DNA from: Akkermansia sp. N21116
Lineage (GTDB): Bacteria; Verrucomicrobiota; Verrucomicrobiia; Verrucomicrobiales; Akkermansiaceae
Direction of reading: 5' to 3'
DNA: 64,000 nucleotides
Assembly (NCBI RefSeq): GCF_029854705.2
Contig: NZ_CP139035.1
Span: 310,001 to 374,000 of the forward strand
Made by a program: the position numbers and the translations under genes. This document shows positions 8,116 to 17,868 of the stretch, in pieces (the first letter of the stretch is position 1; every line of letters starts with the position of its first letter). The notes beneath the pieces are model-generated. The model worked only from the letters and a program-made list of their open reading frames with translations. It did not search any database and had not been told where the DNA came from.

Positions 8116-10866
8116 TTATTTGTTTTTCAAAATCTGCCCGAGTACGTAAGGCAGGATGCCTCCGGCGCGGTAGTATTCCTTCTCAATCGGCGTATCGATC
8201 CGGACAACAACGGGAATATCCCGGGTCACGCCGCAAGCATTCACGCGGAGTGTCACGGTCTGCCGTGGCTTGACGTCATTGCCAAGTCCGATGATGGAGA
8301 ACTTCACATCCTTCAGACCGGCAATCCAGTCGTAATCCTTCTTGTCGGCAAAGACCAGCGGTAGAACTCCCATGCCAACAAGATTGGAACGGTGGATACG
8401 TTCAAAGCTCTTGGCCACAACAGCCTTGACTCCCAGAAGATTGGTTCCCTTGGCAGCCCAGTCGCGGGATGACCCCATCCCGTAATCCTCGCCTCCGATA
8501 ACGACGAGGGGGATACCTTCAGAGGCATAGGCCATGGCGGCATCGTAAATGAAAGTCGGCTTCCCGCAACAGGAAGAAATATCCTTGTCCGGCGCCGGCA
8601 CACAGCCACCGCCAAAATACAGCGTATACCCTCCCTCCACGCCATCGACCATCAGGTTTTTGATCCGTACATTGGCAAAAGTTCCGCGCGTCATCACACG
8701 GTCATTGCCACGACGGGAACCGTAGGAATTAAAGTCAGCCTTCGCAATACCCATAGCTTTCAGGTATTCCCCGGCCGGGCTGGTTTCACGGATGGCACCG
8801 GCAGGAGAAATGTGGTCGGTCGTCACGGAATCTCCGAAAATACCCAGAGGACGGGCATCCAGAATATCATTGATATCACGCATTTCTCCCGTGTAATTGT
8901 CGAAAAACGGCGGTTCCTGAATATAGGAAGAACCAGTCTTCCAAGCATAGACGGCTCCTCCGGGAGCAGGGACTCTTTCCCAACGGGGATTGGAAGAAGC
9001 CGTCAGACTGTAACGCTTGCGGAACATATCCGGATTGAGAGATTTTGCCACGGCTTCTCCTATTTCGCCAGATGTAGGCCACAGGTCGCGCAGAAAGACG
9101 GACCGACCGTCCGCAGCCATGCCGACGGGTTCCGTTTCAAAGTCGATGTCTATGCGCCCGGCCAGAGCAAAAGCCACAACCAACGGAGGAGACATCAAAA
9201 AATTGGCTCTCACGGACGCATGTACACGAGCCTCGAAGTTGCGATTACCGGAAAGCACGGAGGCCCCCACAATGTTATGGGAACGCACGGCATCTTCCAC
9301 CTGGGCATTCAGAGGACCGGAGTTGCCGATGCAGGTTGTACAACCGTAGCCTACTGTCTGGAAGCCGAGGGCATCCAGCGGTTTCTGCAGATCGTTAGCG
9401 GCGAAATAGTCTGAAGCTATGCGCGAACCTGGAGCCAAAGAGGTCTTGACGTAGGGAGGAACCTTGAGGCCTCTTTCCACGGCCTTCTTTGCCAGCAAGC
9501 CGGCTGCCAGCATCAACCCCGGATTGGACGTATTGGTACAGGATGTGATGGCAGCAATCAGGACACTGCCATCGCGAAGCTCCACATCCTTCTCGTATCC
9601 GTCCATATCTTCGGGGACACCGGCGGGAGCGTGCATGGAGACTTTGACCGAATCCACAGCATCCTTGCCATAGCCGCCTTCGGCCACCGAAGCTTTCAGC
9701 AGGGCTTCAAAATGCGGTTTGACCTGCGACAGTTCAATACGGTCCTGCGGTCGGCGAGGTCCGGAAACGGCCGGGACAACATCACCAAGGTTCAATTCCA
9801 AAACATCCGTGTAATCAATGTCGCCCAGACGCGGCATCCCCCAGAGGCCCTGGGCCTTGAAGTAGTTTTCGTACGTTTGGACGGCAGCTTCGCTGCGGCC
9901 GGTCTGGCGCAAGTAATCGGCACAACGTTCGTCAATTGGGAAAAAGCCCATGGTTGCTCCGTATTCCGGAGCCATATTCGCCACCGTCGCACGATCCGGC
10001 AAGGACAAGGAAGCAGCACCTTCACCGAAGAATTCGACAAACTTGCCTACCACGCCGTGCTTGCGCAGTATCTGCGTCACGTGCAAAGCAAGGTCGGTAG
10101 CCGTTACCCCTTCGCGCAACGAACCCGTCATATGAACGCCGACCACTTCCGGAACAAGGAAGGTCACGGGCTGCCCCAGCATGCCGGCTTCCGCTTCAAT
10201 GCCGCCAACGCCCCAGGCAACTACGCCGAGGCCGTTGATCATTGTCGTATGGGAATCCGTACCGACAAGCGTATCGGGGAAATAAACGCCATCCTTTTCC
10301 ATCACTCCCTGAGCAAGGTGTTCCAGATTCACCTGATGAACAATCCCCACCGACGGAGGAACAACGGAAAACGTGTCGAACGCACCCTTGCCCCATTTCA
10401 GGAATTCGTAACGTTCGGCATTCCGGAAAAATTCCCTGTCGAGGTTCTTTTCCAGAGCCCCGTCGCAACCAGCCCAGTCCACCTGGACGGAATGATCGAC
10501 GACGAGATCCACCGGGACGAGGGGTTCGATCACACCGGGATCCTTGCCCAGGCGTTCGACGGAGGAACGCATGGCCGCCAGGTCCACCAAAAGGGGAACT
10601 CCCGTAAAGTCCTGCAAGACAATTCGCGCCACGGTGAAAGGGATTTCATAGTCGCCCGGTGCCTTGGCATTCCAGGAAGCGAGATTGTCCACATCCTTTT
10701 CCGTCACTTTCAGCCCGTCGCAGTTGCGCAACAAGGATTCCAAAACAATGCGGATGGATACGGGCAAACGGTCCAGCCCGGCATAACCGGCTTCGGCCAG
10801 AGCAGGAAGAGAATAATAAATCCCCTCCGTTCCCAACCCTGTCGTAAAAGTACGAGTAGCGTTCAC
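8116..10866 (-). CDS. acnA: Aconitate hydratase (aconitase A type)
   Basis: A 916-residue aconitase of the AcnA/IRP1 class, which interconverts citrate and isocitrate in the cytoplasm. The [4Fe-4S] ligands are present: Cys443 in [10 protein letters not shown], and Cys509 and Cys512 in [12 protein letters not shown]. The N-terminal motif GTDSHTTM and the C-terminal swivel-domain motifs [24 protein letters not shown] and [17 protein letters not shown] are all intact, and length is normal for the class. It stands alone, with a 170-base spacer before the next element upstream, and converges on the AraC gene. Confidence 0.97.
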   Translation of the reverse strand: MNATRTFTTGLGTEGIYYSLPALAEAGYAGLDRLPVSIRIVLESLLRNCDGLKVTEKDVDNLASWNAKAPGDYEIPFTVARIVLQDFTGVPLLVDLAAMRSSVERLGKDPGVIEPLVPVDLVVDHSVQVDWAGCDGALEKNLDREFFRNAERYEFLKWGKGAFDTFSVVPPSVGIVHQVNLEHLAQGVMEKDGVYFPDTLVGTDSHTTMINGLGVVAWGVGGIEAEAGMLGQPVTFLVPEVVGVHMTGSLREGVTATDLALHVTQILRKHGVVGKFVEFFGEGAASLSLPDRATVANMAPEYGATMGFFPIDERCADYLRQTGRSEAAVQTYENYFKAQGLWGMPRLGDIDYTDVLELNLGDVVPAVSGPRRPQDRIELSQVKPHFEALLKASVAEGGYGKDAVDSVKVSMHAPAGVPEDMDGYEKDVELRDGSVLIAAITSCTNTSNPGLMLAAGLLAKKAVERGLKVPPYVKTSLAPGSRIASDYFAANDLQKPLDALGFQTVGYGCTTCIGNSGPLNAQVEDAVRSHNIVGASVLSGNRNFEARVHASVRANFLMSPPLVVAFALAGRIDIDFETEPVGMAADGRSVFLRDLWPTSGEIGEAVAKSLNPDMFRKRYSLTASSNPRWERVPAPGGAVYAWKTGSSYIQEPPFFDNYTGEMRDINDILDARPLGIFGDSVTTDHISPAGAIRETSPAGEYLKAMGIAKADFNSYGSRRGNDRVMTRGTFANVRIKNLMVDGVEGGYTLYFGGGCVPAPDKDISSCCGKPTFIYDAAMAYASEGIPLVVIGGEDYGMGSSRDWAAKGTNLLGVKAVVAKSFERIHRSNLVGMGVLPLVFADKKDYDWIAGLKDVKFSIIGLGNDVKPRQTVTLRVNACGVTRDIPVVVRIDTPIEKEYYRAGGILPYVLGQILKNK

Positions 10867-11049
10867 AATTGAAAAAAGTGGTTAGTCTTTCACGCTGCAA
10901 CCCTTGCAGTCGCGCGGACTATACACGCGGTTCGCAAATACGCAAGAAATCAGTGCGTATCCATTGCGGAAACATGCATTGCAAATACCAAGATGCCGAA
11001 AGACATAGATTTGAAAGAATTCTGTTGCTTTGGGAAAGGCAATCGGATA

Positions 11050-11230
11050 ACTAACAAACCAGCGCAGGAAACGGAAGACGGTGAAAATCCGTCGCGGACG
11101 CGCCGCTGTAACCGGTAGATTCCGGCATAACACTGTCCTCTTAGGGGATGGGAAGTTATGTTGGCTCGCAAATCGAAGACCGGAAGCCAGAAGACGACCT
11201 GCACACATACAGTATCGGCATCTCGCGAAA
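11050..11230 (+). promoter_or_regulatory. Cobalamin riboswitch (orphan)
   Basis: The plus strand carries the cobalamin aptamer core: GACGGTGAAAATCCGTCGCG (about 11078-11097), then CGCCGCTGTAACCGG (about 11101-11115), and a B12 box GAAGCCAGAAGACGACCTGC (11183-11202). Spacing and order match class I/II cobalamin riboswitches. No intact plus-strand gene follows: the next real plus-strand gene begins at 17869, and all genes between lie on the other strand. Only a 46-codon open frame follows directly. It is either a remnant of a lost B12-controlled gene or controls a short RNA or peptide. Confidence 0.85.
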
Positions 11231-11232
11231 GG

Positions 11233-11373
11233 ATGAACTACGGTTATAACCATTTTCCTTACCGGATTTTCCGGAGGAAAACTTGGTTGCAGTCTTTGTT
11301 TAAATCCGGATTCCGCCTCCTGCGGACGAGAGAGTGTTGCTACTGCGCCACATTTTCTTTCACCACATTATGA
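11233..11373 (+). other. Short open frame after the orphan riboswitch
   Basis: An ATG directly after the riboswitch opens a 46-codon frame starting MNYGYNHFPY and ending in TTL. It has no clear domain, signal peptide or ribosome-binding site. It begins MNY, like the autotransporter behind the other riboswitch of this window, but the similarity stops there. I read it as either the decayed start of a lost B12-regulated gene or chance. The rest of the 10867-11733 gap holds only the riboswitch and the inverted repeat listed separately. Confidence 0.25.
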
Positions 11374-11487
11374 ACAGCCCGGAGTTTTGCCAAATATTCT
11401 TCCCGCAGGCAAACTGCGTCCCTTACCCTGCCTGTCAGGCACCGGGCTGCTGGACATCTTCCAATGAATCAAAACCATTGGTAGTAC

Positions 11488-11633
11488 GGAACGAGACACG
11501 GAAAGCAGGTTCATCCCCCGAGAGGATAAAACGAGTACCCTGAAGGCGAAGTAGGATACTTCAAATTGACTCCGAGGATTATAAGGATGGTTTGTCGCGC
11601 CATCCTGCCTGCTCTCCGTGTCTCAATTGTTCC
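11488..11633. repeat. Long imperfect inverted repeat with internal hairpins
   Basis: GGAAC plus GAGACACGGAAAGCAGG (11488-11509) is mirrored by CCTGCTCTCCGTGTCTC (11608-11624) plus GTTCC (11629-11633), a 17-base arm with a single mismatch. Inside lie two smaller hairpins: GAAGT/ACTTC (11548-11562) and AGGATGG/CCATCCT (11584-11606). The whole folds into a cruciform or multi-branched RNA of about 145 nt. It lies downstream of the minus-strand porin gene and after the orphan riboswitch. It could be a 3' UTR structure, a small RNA or a miniature mobile element. Confidence 0.55.
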
Positions 11634-11733
11634 GGAATTATATCGGAACCAAATCGGAAATCGAACTTATTTTTCTTCTGCATGGATTCATGCGGGAGAA
11701 TTTTTTGAGAAGAAAACCTATCCGATCAATTTG

Positions 11734-12999
11734 TCAGATATTGAAATAGGCACCGACAATATACGTCCATCCCGAAAAACCCGCCGGGCCGGTATCTCTC
11801 CCCGAATGTGCATATTCCGCCATCGTCATGATTTTGAACCGGGAGGGATCCTCTGGCAAAAGATAAAAATTGAACCCCAGAGAGATTGCCTGGTAAGTAT
11901 CGACATAAGAACCTCCCGTACGAGCCATAGCGGAGTAATGGGGATTCAGTTTCAAGGCATTTTTTCCCTTGGCCCACTGATAGCGGACAATTGCCTGGAT
12001 ATGATCCGTCAACATCCAGCCGGGAGTCAGGATGAAACCATAAATGTCTGAGGGGCACATGACCTCTCCATCCACCTTGCGCGACATAGGGTCGCTCGCC
12101 CACAAGACTTCAGTCATGATACTGAATGGGCCGCTCTTGCCCCGGTAATAAAGGGCAAAAATGTTTTGAGCCTTGGTACCGCTGTATTTGGCATGAAAAT
12201 CATTCAAGGCATAATCGTTCATGTTGGAAAACGTATGCAACCAGTCCAAATAGACACGGCTTTCCTCCATTCCCCGCAACTTGACCTCATGGGACAATTG
12301 CACCTGGGTAAAAGCCGATTCCCAGTTTGTCCAGGCAAGACGTTCCCCCGTAAGAGTAGCGGACCAGGCAGCAGCAATCCATCCGAACGGGTCTTTTTTG
12401 TTGTCATTGGAGACGATCAACCCATAGCTGTTATCTCCACGGACCGATTCTTCCGCGACAACAATTTCCGGAACAAGATAATCGGCACTGCTTTCCCGGA
12501 ATTCCATCATATGTGCAGGGAAATTTTTACCTACGGAAATTTTCACGCCTCTTGTTTTGTACTCCAGATGAAGATCGTAAAGATTGCCGGTCATACTTTT
12601 ATGGTGATGCCAATACCCGTTGCTGTAATATCCAAACCCGTCCAAACCTCCGAGGTTCCAAATATTGACCAATTTCCAGTCGTGCAGGAATGTCATGTTC
12701 CATCCGGCCCTGAGACGCCGGACTTCGTCGTCATATCCGCTGGATCCGGGGTACAGCGACTCATGGGGATCTACCCATCCGCACTGATATTGCGCACGAA
12801 GGCTCAGATTAAATTCCTGAATCCAAGGGTTGGAGTCGTTTTTGTACAAACACGCAGGCGTTTTTCTTGAACTGATCACCGATTCCAACGGGTTCAGGAA
12901 CGATGATGAAGCGGCAGCCGAGGGCGTGTTTTCGACCGACATACATTCGCCCGAGATCCCCAACATGGAAATCACAAGAATAGGTAGGAATAATTTCAT
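11734..12999 (-). CDS. Outer-membrane porin (OprP/phosphate-selective porin-like)
   Basis: A 421-residue beta-barrel porin. I chose ATG 12999, which gives a clean signal peptide (MKLFLPILVISMLGISGEC), over an upstream in-frame start at 13050 that adds 17 residues lacking a sensible role. After the signal comes a long run of alternating amphipathic strands rich in Trp/Tyr/Gly (LRAGWNMTFLHDWKLVNIWNLGG, then repeats of YxLxLxY type), ending in an aromatic-hydrophobic terminus (AYFNI). The pattern resembles OprP/O porins, but substrate is not predictable. It lies downstream of a histidine kinase/receiver pair, with a terminator between, so it is probably separately transcribed. Confidence 0.7.
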   Translation of the reverse strand: MKLFLPILVISMLGISGECMSVENTPSAAASSSFLNPLESVISSRKTPACLYKNDSNPWIQEFNLSLRAQYQCGWVDPHESLYPGSSGYDDEVRRLRAGWNMTFLHDWKLVNIWNLGGLDGFGYYSNGYWHHHKSMTGNLYDLHLEYKTRGVKISVGKNFPAHMMEFRESSADYLVPEIVVAEESVRGDNSYGLIVSNDNKKDPFGWIAAAWSATLTGERLAWTNWESAFTQVQLSHEVKLRGMEESRVYLDWLHTFSNMNDYALNDFHAKYSGTKAQNIFALYYRGKSGPFSIMTEVLWASDPMSRKVDGEVMCPSDIYGFILTPGWMLTDHIQAIVRYQWAKGKNALKLNPHYSAMARTGGSYVDTYQAISLGFNFYLLPEDPSRFKIMTMAEYAHSGRDTGPAGFSGWTYIVGAYFNI

Positions 13000-13048
13000 C
13001 GTGATACGGAAAGATATGTACGAACAGAGTAGAAAATCAGAGAAAGAC

Positions 13049-13099
13049 AAAGAATTGATCGCCTGTGGACAATTTCACATCCGTCCACATCAATTCTTT
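13049..13099 (-). terminator. Hairpin between the receiver gene and the porin gene
   Basis: AAAGAATTGAT (13049-13059) and ATCAATTCTTT (13089-13099) form an 11-base stem, with an inner TGGAC/GTCCA pair. On the minus strand it is followed by a T-rich tract. It lies 20 bases after the receiver gene and should end that two-gene transcript before the porin. Confidence 0.65.
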
Positions 13100-13118
13100 T
13101 AAGCAAAAGTCCTCTTTT

Positions 13119-13598
13119 TTAGCCTTTATGAAGACGATTTAGAAGCACCAGTTGATCCAAAATAGGCAACCAATCGACATAATCCATTCCACGTTCCAGA
13201 ATAAACTGAGTCAACAATCGCTTGGACATGTTGAGCAAAACACTCGCATCCCAAGGTTTCTCCTGATAATTGTCGATATGGGCTTCATTGACAGCTTGAA
13301 TCGTATCGGCGTGGGTTGCCTGACCAGTCAGAAGGATTTTTTTACAGTCGGCAAAACGAGGATCTTTCGAGATCCTTCCCAACAGGTCGACACCAGACTC
13401 TCCAGGCATAACATGGTCGGAAATGACAAGACCGATCAATTCACCTCTGGAATCCAATTCTTCCATCAGGGCAAAACAGTCGGAGGCGGATTCGGATTCT
13501 TCAATCCGAAAGTATTGTTGGAGAGGCCGTAGATCGCGGACAACGGCATCCAAAACATCTGGTTGGTCGTCAACGCATATAATATTAATTGTTTCCAT
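13119..13598 (-). CDS. Single-domain response regulator (receiver) protein
   Basis: A 159-residue CheY-like protein. Acidic pocket residues Asp10 and Asp11 (CVDDQ), phospho-acceptor Asp61 (ISDHVMPGESG), Thr91 (LLTGQA) and Lys114 (YQEKPW) are all present, so it should be phosphorylated. After the receiver domain only about 35 helical residues follow, with no DNA-binding or enzymatic output domain. The MPGESG and QEKPW motifs are typical of receivers paired with PAS or cNMP sensor kinases. Its start overlaps the end of the kinase gene by 14 bases, so the two are coupled and form a cognate pair. Output is likely by protein contact. Confidence 0.9.
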   Translation of the reverse strand: METINIICVDDQPDVLDAVVRDLRPLQQYFRIEESESASDCFALMEELDSRGELIGLVISDHVMPGESGVDLLGRISKDPRFADCKKILLTGQATHADTIQAVNEAHIDNYQEKPWDASVLLNMSKRLLTQFILERGMDYVDWLPILDQLVLLNRLHKG

Positions 13599-15036
13599 TA
13601 GAATAATCTATAGGGATGGTAATCGTAAACGTAGTTTTACCGGGCATACTGTCCAGAGAGATTGTCCCTCCGTAGCTATCGACAATACGCCGGACAATGG
13701 CAAGTCCCAGTCCAAGACCGAAGGAAAGACCCTTCTTTTTGGTCGTGAAGTTGGGGCGAAAAATTTTTTCTCGAATGGAAGGAGGAACGCCAGGCCCATT
13801 GTCTGTCACGGAAACCAGAATATTCCCGGCGCGGCAATCCGCAGAATCAATGGAATTTTCATCAGGAACGAAACTGCAGGCAATCCTGATGGACGGAGAC
13901 GGGGTCCCATCCAAATCCATAGCTTCCAAGGCGTTCGTCAAAAGATTAATCCATATCTGTACAAGTTCCGTAAGATCGGCCGTCACAGTAGGTATGCCGT
14001 CCTGCTCAGGCATATCCGTCTCGAACGTTACCCCGTTCAGTCTCGATTTCAGCAAGGCAATGGCGACCGTAATGGAATCCGAGACACTGACACCCGTTTC
14101 TCTGTTGGTATTGCCTCCTCCCAGCAACTTTACGGAACGTACGATTCCCGAAGCATGCCGGGCTGCCAGTTTCATGTCCCGTATATCGTTCCCCAGTTCC
14201 CAATACGCTGCATATTGATCCAGGTTATGGATGACATTAAGCCCGAATTTCTTTTCGGCATCGCCATCCGGTGCAATTTTGGTGAGAATTTTCGCCGTTC
14301 TTTGATCCAAGGCATATTGATCTTCATACTGGCGGGCCATTCTCCGCAAACAGTCCGTCGATAGAACCTCGGCATTGCTATCTTTAGCGAGCAAATAGAG
14401 AGAGTTAGGGGCTTCATCCTCCTTGCCGGCGAGGCTCTTTTCGATAAAATCGGAGACGAAATCCGTTTTGCGTTGTAAAACCCCGATGGAATTGTTGAGT
14501 TCGTGGGCGATACCTGCCGACAACTGCCCCAGCGTAGCTGCCATTTCCGAACGGTGCAAGGCACGAAGGGCTTCTTCCTTCTCCGCAGAACGAGTAAAAA
14601 CCCTCATGTTTCGCAGAGCAAGTTCATGAAGAATGATAGGGATGAATTGCTCCAACCTATTTCCATAATGCACTTCATCGACAACTTGAACCGCATCATC
14701 AATGTAGGCAAGTTCTACATCGGTCAAGGCAACAATGTCCGACGAACTCCGGAACCACTGGGAAAAATAACTCTGAACTCCAACATATGCCCCAGGACCG
14801 GCTCGGAAGATTTCATAGATTTTATGCGAGGCAGATGCCGTTTCGGGGACTTCATCTACAAAATGCCTATAAGCAACAACTTCTCCCGAGCGGATCAGGT
14901 ACAGTCGTTTGGTGAATTCTCCCTGCATGACAATGGATCTCCCCTTGGAAAAACTCAACCAGCGAGACGGATCGGAAAAATACGTCTCGTTGATTCGTTC
15001 CAGCTTCCGCAGGAAATCTTTCTGTTCCAGAATCAT
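13585..15036 (-). CDS. Histidine kinase with N-terminal cyclic-nucleotide-binding-like domain
   Basis: A 483-residue soluble sensor kinase. Residues about 20-130 resemble a cNMP-binding (CAP effector) domain (SKGRSIVMQGEFTKRLYLIRSGEVV ... FRAGPGAYVG). The HisKA-type H box has His178 in SAGIAHELNN; the ATPase domain has the N box with Asn368 (LLTNALEAM), G1 DNGPGVP (Asp412), F box IFRPNFTTK and G2 GLGLGLAIV. No transmembrane segment is seen, so it senses a cytoplasmic signal or redox state. It is followed by, and overlaps, the receiver gene. A dicarboxylate-type transporter gene lies 38 bases upstream on the same strand and may belong to the same transcript. Confidence 0.9.
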   Translation of the reverse strand: MILEQKDFLRKLERINETYFSDPSRWLSFSKGRSIVMQGEFTKRLYLIRSGEVVAYRHFVDEVPETASASHKIYEIFRAGPGAYVGVQSYFSQWFRSSSDIVALTDVELAYIDDAVQVVDEVHYGNRLEQFIPIILHELALRNMRVFTRSAEKEEALRALHRSEMAATLGQLSAGIAHELNNSIGVLQRKTDFVSDFIEKSLAGKEDEAPNSLYLLAKDSNAEVLSTDCLRRMARQYEDQYALDQRTAKILTKIAPDGDAEKKFGLNVIHNLDQYAAYWELGNDIRDMKLAARHASGIVRSVKLLGGGNTNRETGVSVSDSITVAIALLKSRLNGVTFETDMPEQDGIPTVTADLTELVQIWINLLTNALEAMDLDGTPSPSIRIACSFVPDENSIDSADCRAGNILVSVTDNGPGVPPSIREKIFRPNFTTKKKGLSFGLGLGLAIVRRIVDSYGGTISLDSMPGKTTFTITIPIDYSNGNN

Positions 15037-15074
15037 AATTCCAATAGAGGGGCCGTATAAGGCGGTTGGGATTT

Positions 15075-16505
15075 TTATAAAAAGTGGAGAACGGACAGAA
15101 TTTTCATCATGGTGTACGTCAACACCATACCGGCGATCCCCAGGATAACTCCTGTTATAGCCATTCCTTTGGAATTGACCAGTCCTGTTGCATAAGCCAG
15201 GGCGTTAGGAGGAGTACTGATCGGCAAACACATGCCAAGAGACGAAGCAAATGCGACAGAGACAAGAAGAGCCGTCACTCCTCCGACAGGATCCAGCCGA
15301 TCTCCCATATTCATACCGACAACAGCAATGATCGGGATCAATAGGGAGGCCGTTGCCGTATGGCTCATGAAATTGGCCATGAACAAACAAATAACACCTG
15401 TACCAATCATCAACAGGAAGGGAGACCAGGAAGCAAAAGGAATGGAACCGATCAAATGTTCCGCAAGTCCGGTATTCTGCAGAGCAAGCCCAAGAGCGAA
15501 ACCGCCGGCAACCAACCACAACACGTCCCATCCCATCTGTTTGAGGTCTTCTTTTGTAATAACCTGTGTAATGGCAAACACCGCAATGGGAATCATGGCA
15601 ATCGTATTGGAGTCCATACCATGCAGACCGCTCCCCGTCACCCATAGGATAACGGTTACGGCAAATGTAATATAGACAATGATGGCCTTGGTAGACTTGA
15701 GGAAACTACCTCCCACCTTCAATTCAAGAGATTTCTGGGAAATGGGAAACAACTTTAAGAGAAGCAGCCATGCCATAATAATCAACAAGAAAACGAAAGG
15801 CACACCGAACATCATCCATTTTCCAAATGACACGTTCAATCCCATGTCTTGCAAGGCCTTCAGAGCAATCGCGTTGGGTGGAGTCCCGATCGGAGTTCCC
15901 ATCCCGCCAATATTGGAAGCAATCGGAATAGCTAAGGCAAAAGCTATTCTCCCCTTGTCTTCCTGCTGAAACAAAGACAGGACAGGGGCAAGAATGGCTA
16001 GCATCATGGCAGCCGTCGCCGTATTGCTCATGAACATGGAAAAAAGAGCCGTTACCGACATCAGACCAAGAAGAACGAACTTGGGATTTGTTCCAAACGG
16101 TTTGAGGAGGACTTTGGCAAGGTTCATATCCAACCGGTATTTGGTAGCGGCGGCGGCCAGGAAGAACCCTCCCAGGAACAACATGATAATCGGGTCGGCA
16201 AATGTCGCCATGGTTGCCTTCTGGTCTACCAGATTGGTGAATTTCTGGCCATCTTCCCCATATCGGAGAAAGACGAGACTCTGGTTGGAAAACAGCAACA
16301 GGGACAACGTAATCACTAATACTGATGTTGTCCAAATGGGAACCGGTTCCAGAATCCAGAATAAGGCAGCCAAGACAAAAAGAGCAATAACCCTGACTTC
16401 GACAGGACTCAAAATGACTCCCATACTGTCGAATGGAATCAGAAAAACGGCCGCTGCGCCGATTATACCTATAAGTGCTTTGATAATCTTTCCGTATGAA
16501 TTCAT
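15075..16505 (-). CDS. DASS/SLC13-family sodium:anion symporter
   Basis: A 476-residue, highly hydrophobic protein with about 11-12 membrane segments. The two inverted repeats of the DASS (divalent anion:sodium symporter) family are visible through their SNT-type sodium-site motifs: MSNTATAA in the first half and MSHTATAS in the second, each followed by a proline-rich hairpin loop (GTPIGTPPNAIALK and PISTPPNALAYATG). Members import succinate, malate, fumarate, citrate or sulfate with Na+. It is upstream of, and same-strand as, the kinase/receiver pair, suggesting joint control. Substrate is not resolved; a C4-dicarboxylate is the likeliest guess. Confidence 0.88.
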   Translation of the reverse strand: MNSYGKIIKALIGIIGAAAVFLIPFDSMGVILSPVEVRVIALFVLAALFWILEPVPIWTTSVLVITLSLLLFSNQSLVFLRYGEDGQKFTNLVDQKATMATFADPIIMLFLGGFFLAAAATKYRLDMNLAKVLLKPFGTNPKFVLLGLMSVTALFSMFMSNTATAAMMLAILAPVLSLFQQEDKGRIAFALAIPIASNIGGMGTPIGTPPNAIALKALQDMGLNVSFGKWMMFGVPFVFLLIIMAWLLLLKLFPISQKSLELKVGGSFLKSTKAIIVYITFAVTVILWVTGSGLHGMDSNTIAMIPIAVFAITQVITKEDLKQMGWDVLWLVAGGFALGLALQNTGLAEHLIGSIPFASWSPFLLMIGTGVICLFMANFMSHTATASLLIPIIAVVGMNMGDRLDPVGGVTALLVSVAFASSLGMCLPISTPPNALAYATGLVNSKGMAITGVILGIAGMVLTYTMMKILSVLHFL

Positions 16506-16647
16506 CGGAATAAGAGGATGTAGATGCGGCGAAGCACTTCAGTCTACAAAACAAAGCAACTTTATGACAAGCAAAATTTTATCTTCCCCAAAAAAACGCC
16601 ATCATGCACATCGCGTACAAAAGGCAAGGACAGGAAGCGGAAACTCG

Positions 16648-17733
16648 TTAGAACAGGTAACGCAATTCGATCGTACCGATGCAATGGATTCCCTTTTGAG
16701 TCGAGTATTCCTTCGTAACCCATTGATATCCAAAGAATCCTTCGAAGGATTTGTAGCGCATGCCTACCCCCAGGGAGGCATTGCCCACGACAGGATATTT
16801 GGTCACATATTTTGGGAAGTTATGGAAGACGGGACCATCCAGAAAGGCATTGTAGGCCACGCCCTGGACCCCCAAGGCTGCGGTTCCGTAAACACTCCAG
16901 TCGGATATCGACCGTTCATTCCGAACAAAAGGCGAAGTCTGGAAATTAGCTCCGTTCAGGGAATATTCCGTAGGAGAATCATTGGGCAGATTATAGCCAA
17001 AGCGGTAGGCAGCCCCACCTCCGGCGCGAACATAAACGGTCCCGGCATCCACATTCCAATAGCCGTATCCATCCGTTGCAAATCCGGAGGGATGCTTGTA
17101 TTCCAAACCGGAGATGCGGTAAAACCGCTTGAAATACATTTCAAATACAACTTCGGACGGAATCTGGTACTGCCAGCCGGGCCACTGATCCATCTCCCAG
17201 AAATGGTGAACCGTATACTGGGCATCGTCCGCCAGAGAACATTTGCCCGTAACGCCGATCTGGAATTCGAGAGAATTGGCTCTATCCTCGTTTTTGACCA
17301 GATTGCCGAACCCAAGGCCCAGATACCCGGCATAGGGATGTTCTCCATACAGGGGCATGTTGGACTTGTTCTCGGGAGTGAACATGAGCTGGGTCAGCGT
17401 CAGTGCCCATTGGTTTCTCAGAGCCGGCGTCCGATCCATACCGAAAGCCTGCCAGTCCCAGAAGCTGGAACCCGTCACCGGGGTACTTTCCGACAAATAG
17501 GCAAAACGGATACCGTTCGTGTAATTACAGTCGCTACCGACAAATAAATCGTTATCCAGCTGGATGCCGAAGGAAGCCCGTTCCTGAGGAGCCGATGCCG
17601 AAAGATCAAGACTTGATTGCCCAGGAAAAGCCGCAAAAGGGACAGAACCAGCTTGTGCCCGGCCTATCCAAATACACGCGGCAGCCAGAACACTCGTCAA
17701 TAACATCAAGCGCATGCCTATACGCACTGACAC
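16648..17733 (-). CDS. LpxR-like outer-membrane lipid A deacylase
   Basis: A 361-residue predicted outer-membrane protein with an N-terminal signal peptide (residues 1-28, ending GRAQAG). The family marker of LpxR/DUF2219 proteins is present: Asn61-Asp62 then YTNG (71-74) in the NDLFVGSDCNYTNG segment, plus the HPYAG motif (His132), followed by beta-barrel strands and a C-terminal aromatic residue (RYLF). LpxR removes the 3'-acyloxyacyl group from lipid A in Salmonella and Helicobacter, lowering immune stimulation. That the same reaction occurs here is family-based inference. The next gene downstream begins 143 bases after its stop. Confidence 0.82.
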   Translation of the reverse strand: MSVRIGMRLMLLTSVLAAACIWIGRAQAGSVPFAAFPGQSSLDLSASAPQERASFGIQLDNDLFVGSDCNYTNGIRFAYLSESTPVTGSSFWDWQAFGMDRTPALRNQWALTLTQLMFTPENKSNMPLYGEHPYAGYLGLGFGNLVKNEDRANSLEFQIGVTGKCSLADDAQYTVHHFWEMDQWPGWQYQIPSEVVFEMYFKRFYRISGLEYKHPSGFATDGYGYWNVDAGTVYVRAGGGAAYRFGYNLPNDSPTEYSLNGANFQTSPFVRNERSISDWSVYGTAALGVQGVAYNAFLDGPVFHNFPKYVTKYPVVGNASLGVGMRYKSFEGFFGYQWVTKEYSTQKGIHCIGTIELRYLF

Positions 17734-17868
17734 GAAAGAGAACGCCTTTCAAGCGGCAAAATACCCGGTTCACCAGAAAACGTGTCATCGCATGTTTTGT
17801 AAAATTCCCTTTCCCCGGTGCGAAAAATGCCTTAGTTCTCGCAGTGTTCACCCCTTCCTTTTCCCGCC

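Noticed and set aside
9631-10872. A 413-codon plus-strand open frame opposite aconitase
   Set aside because: Antisense to a complete aconitase with all cluster ligands; no motif of its own.
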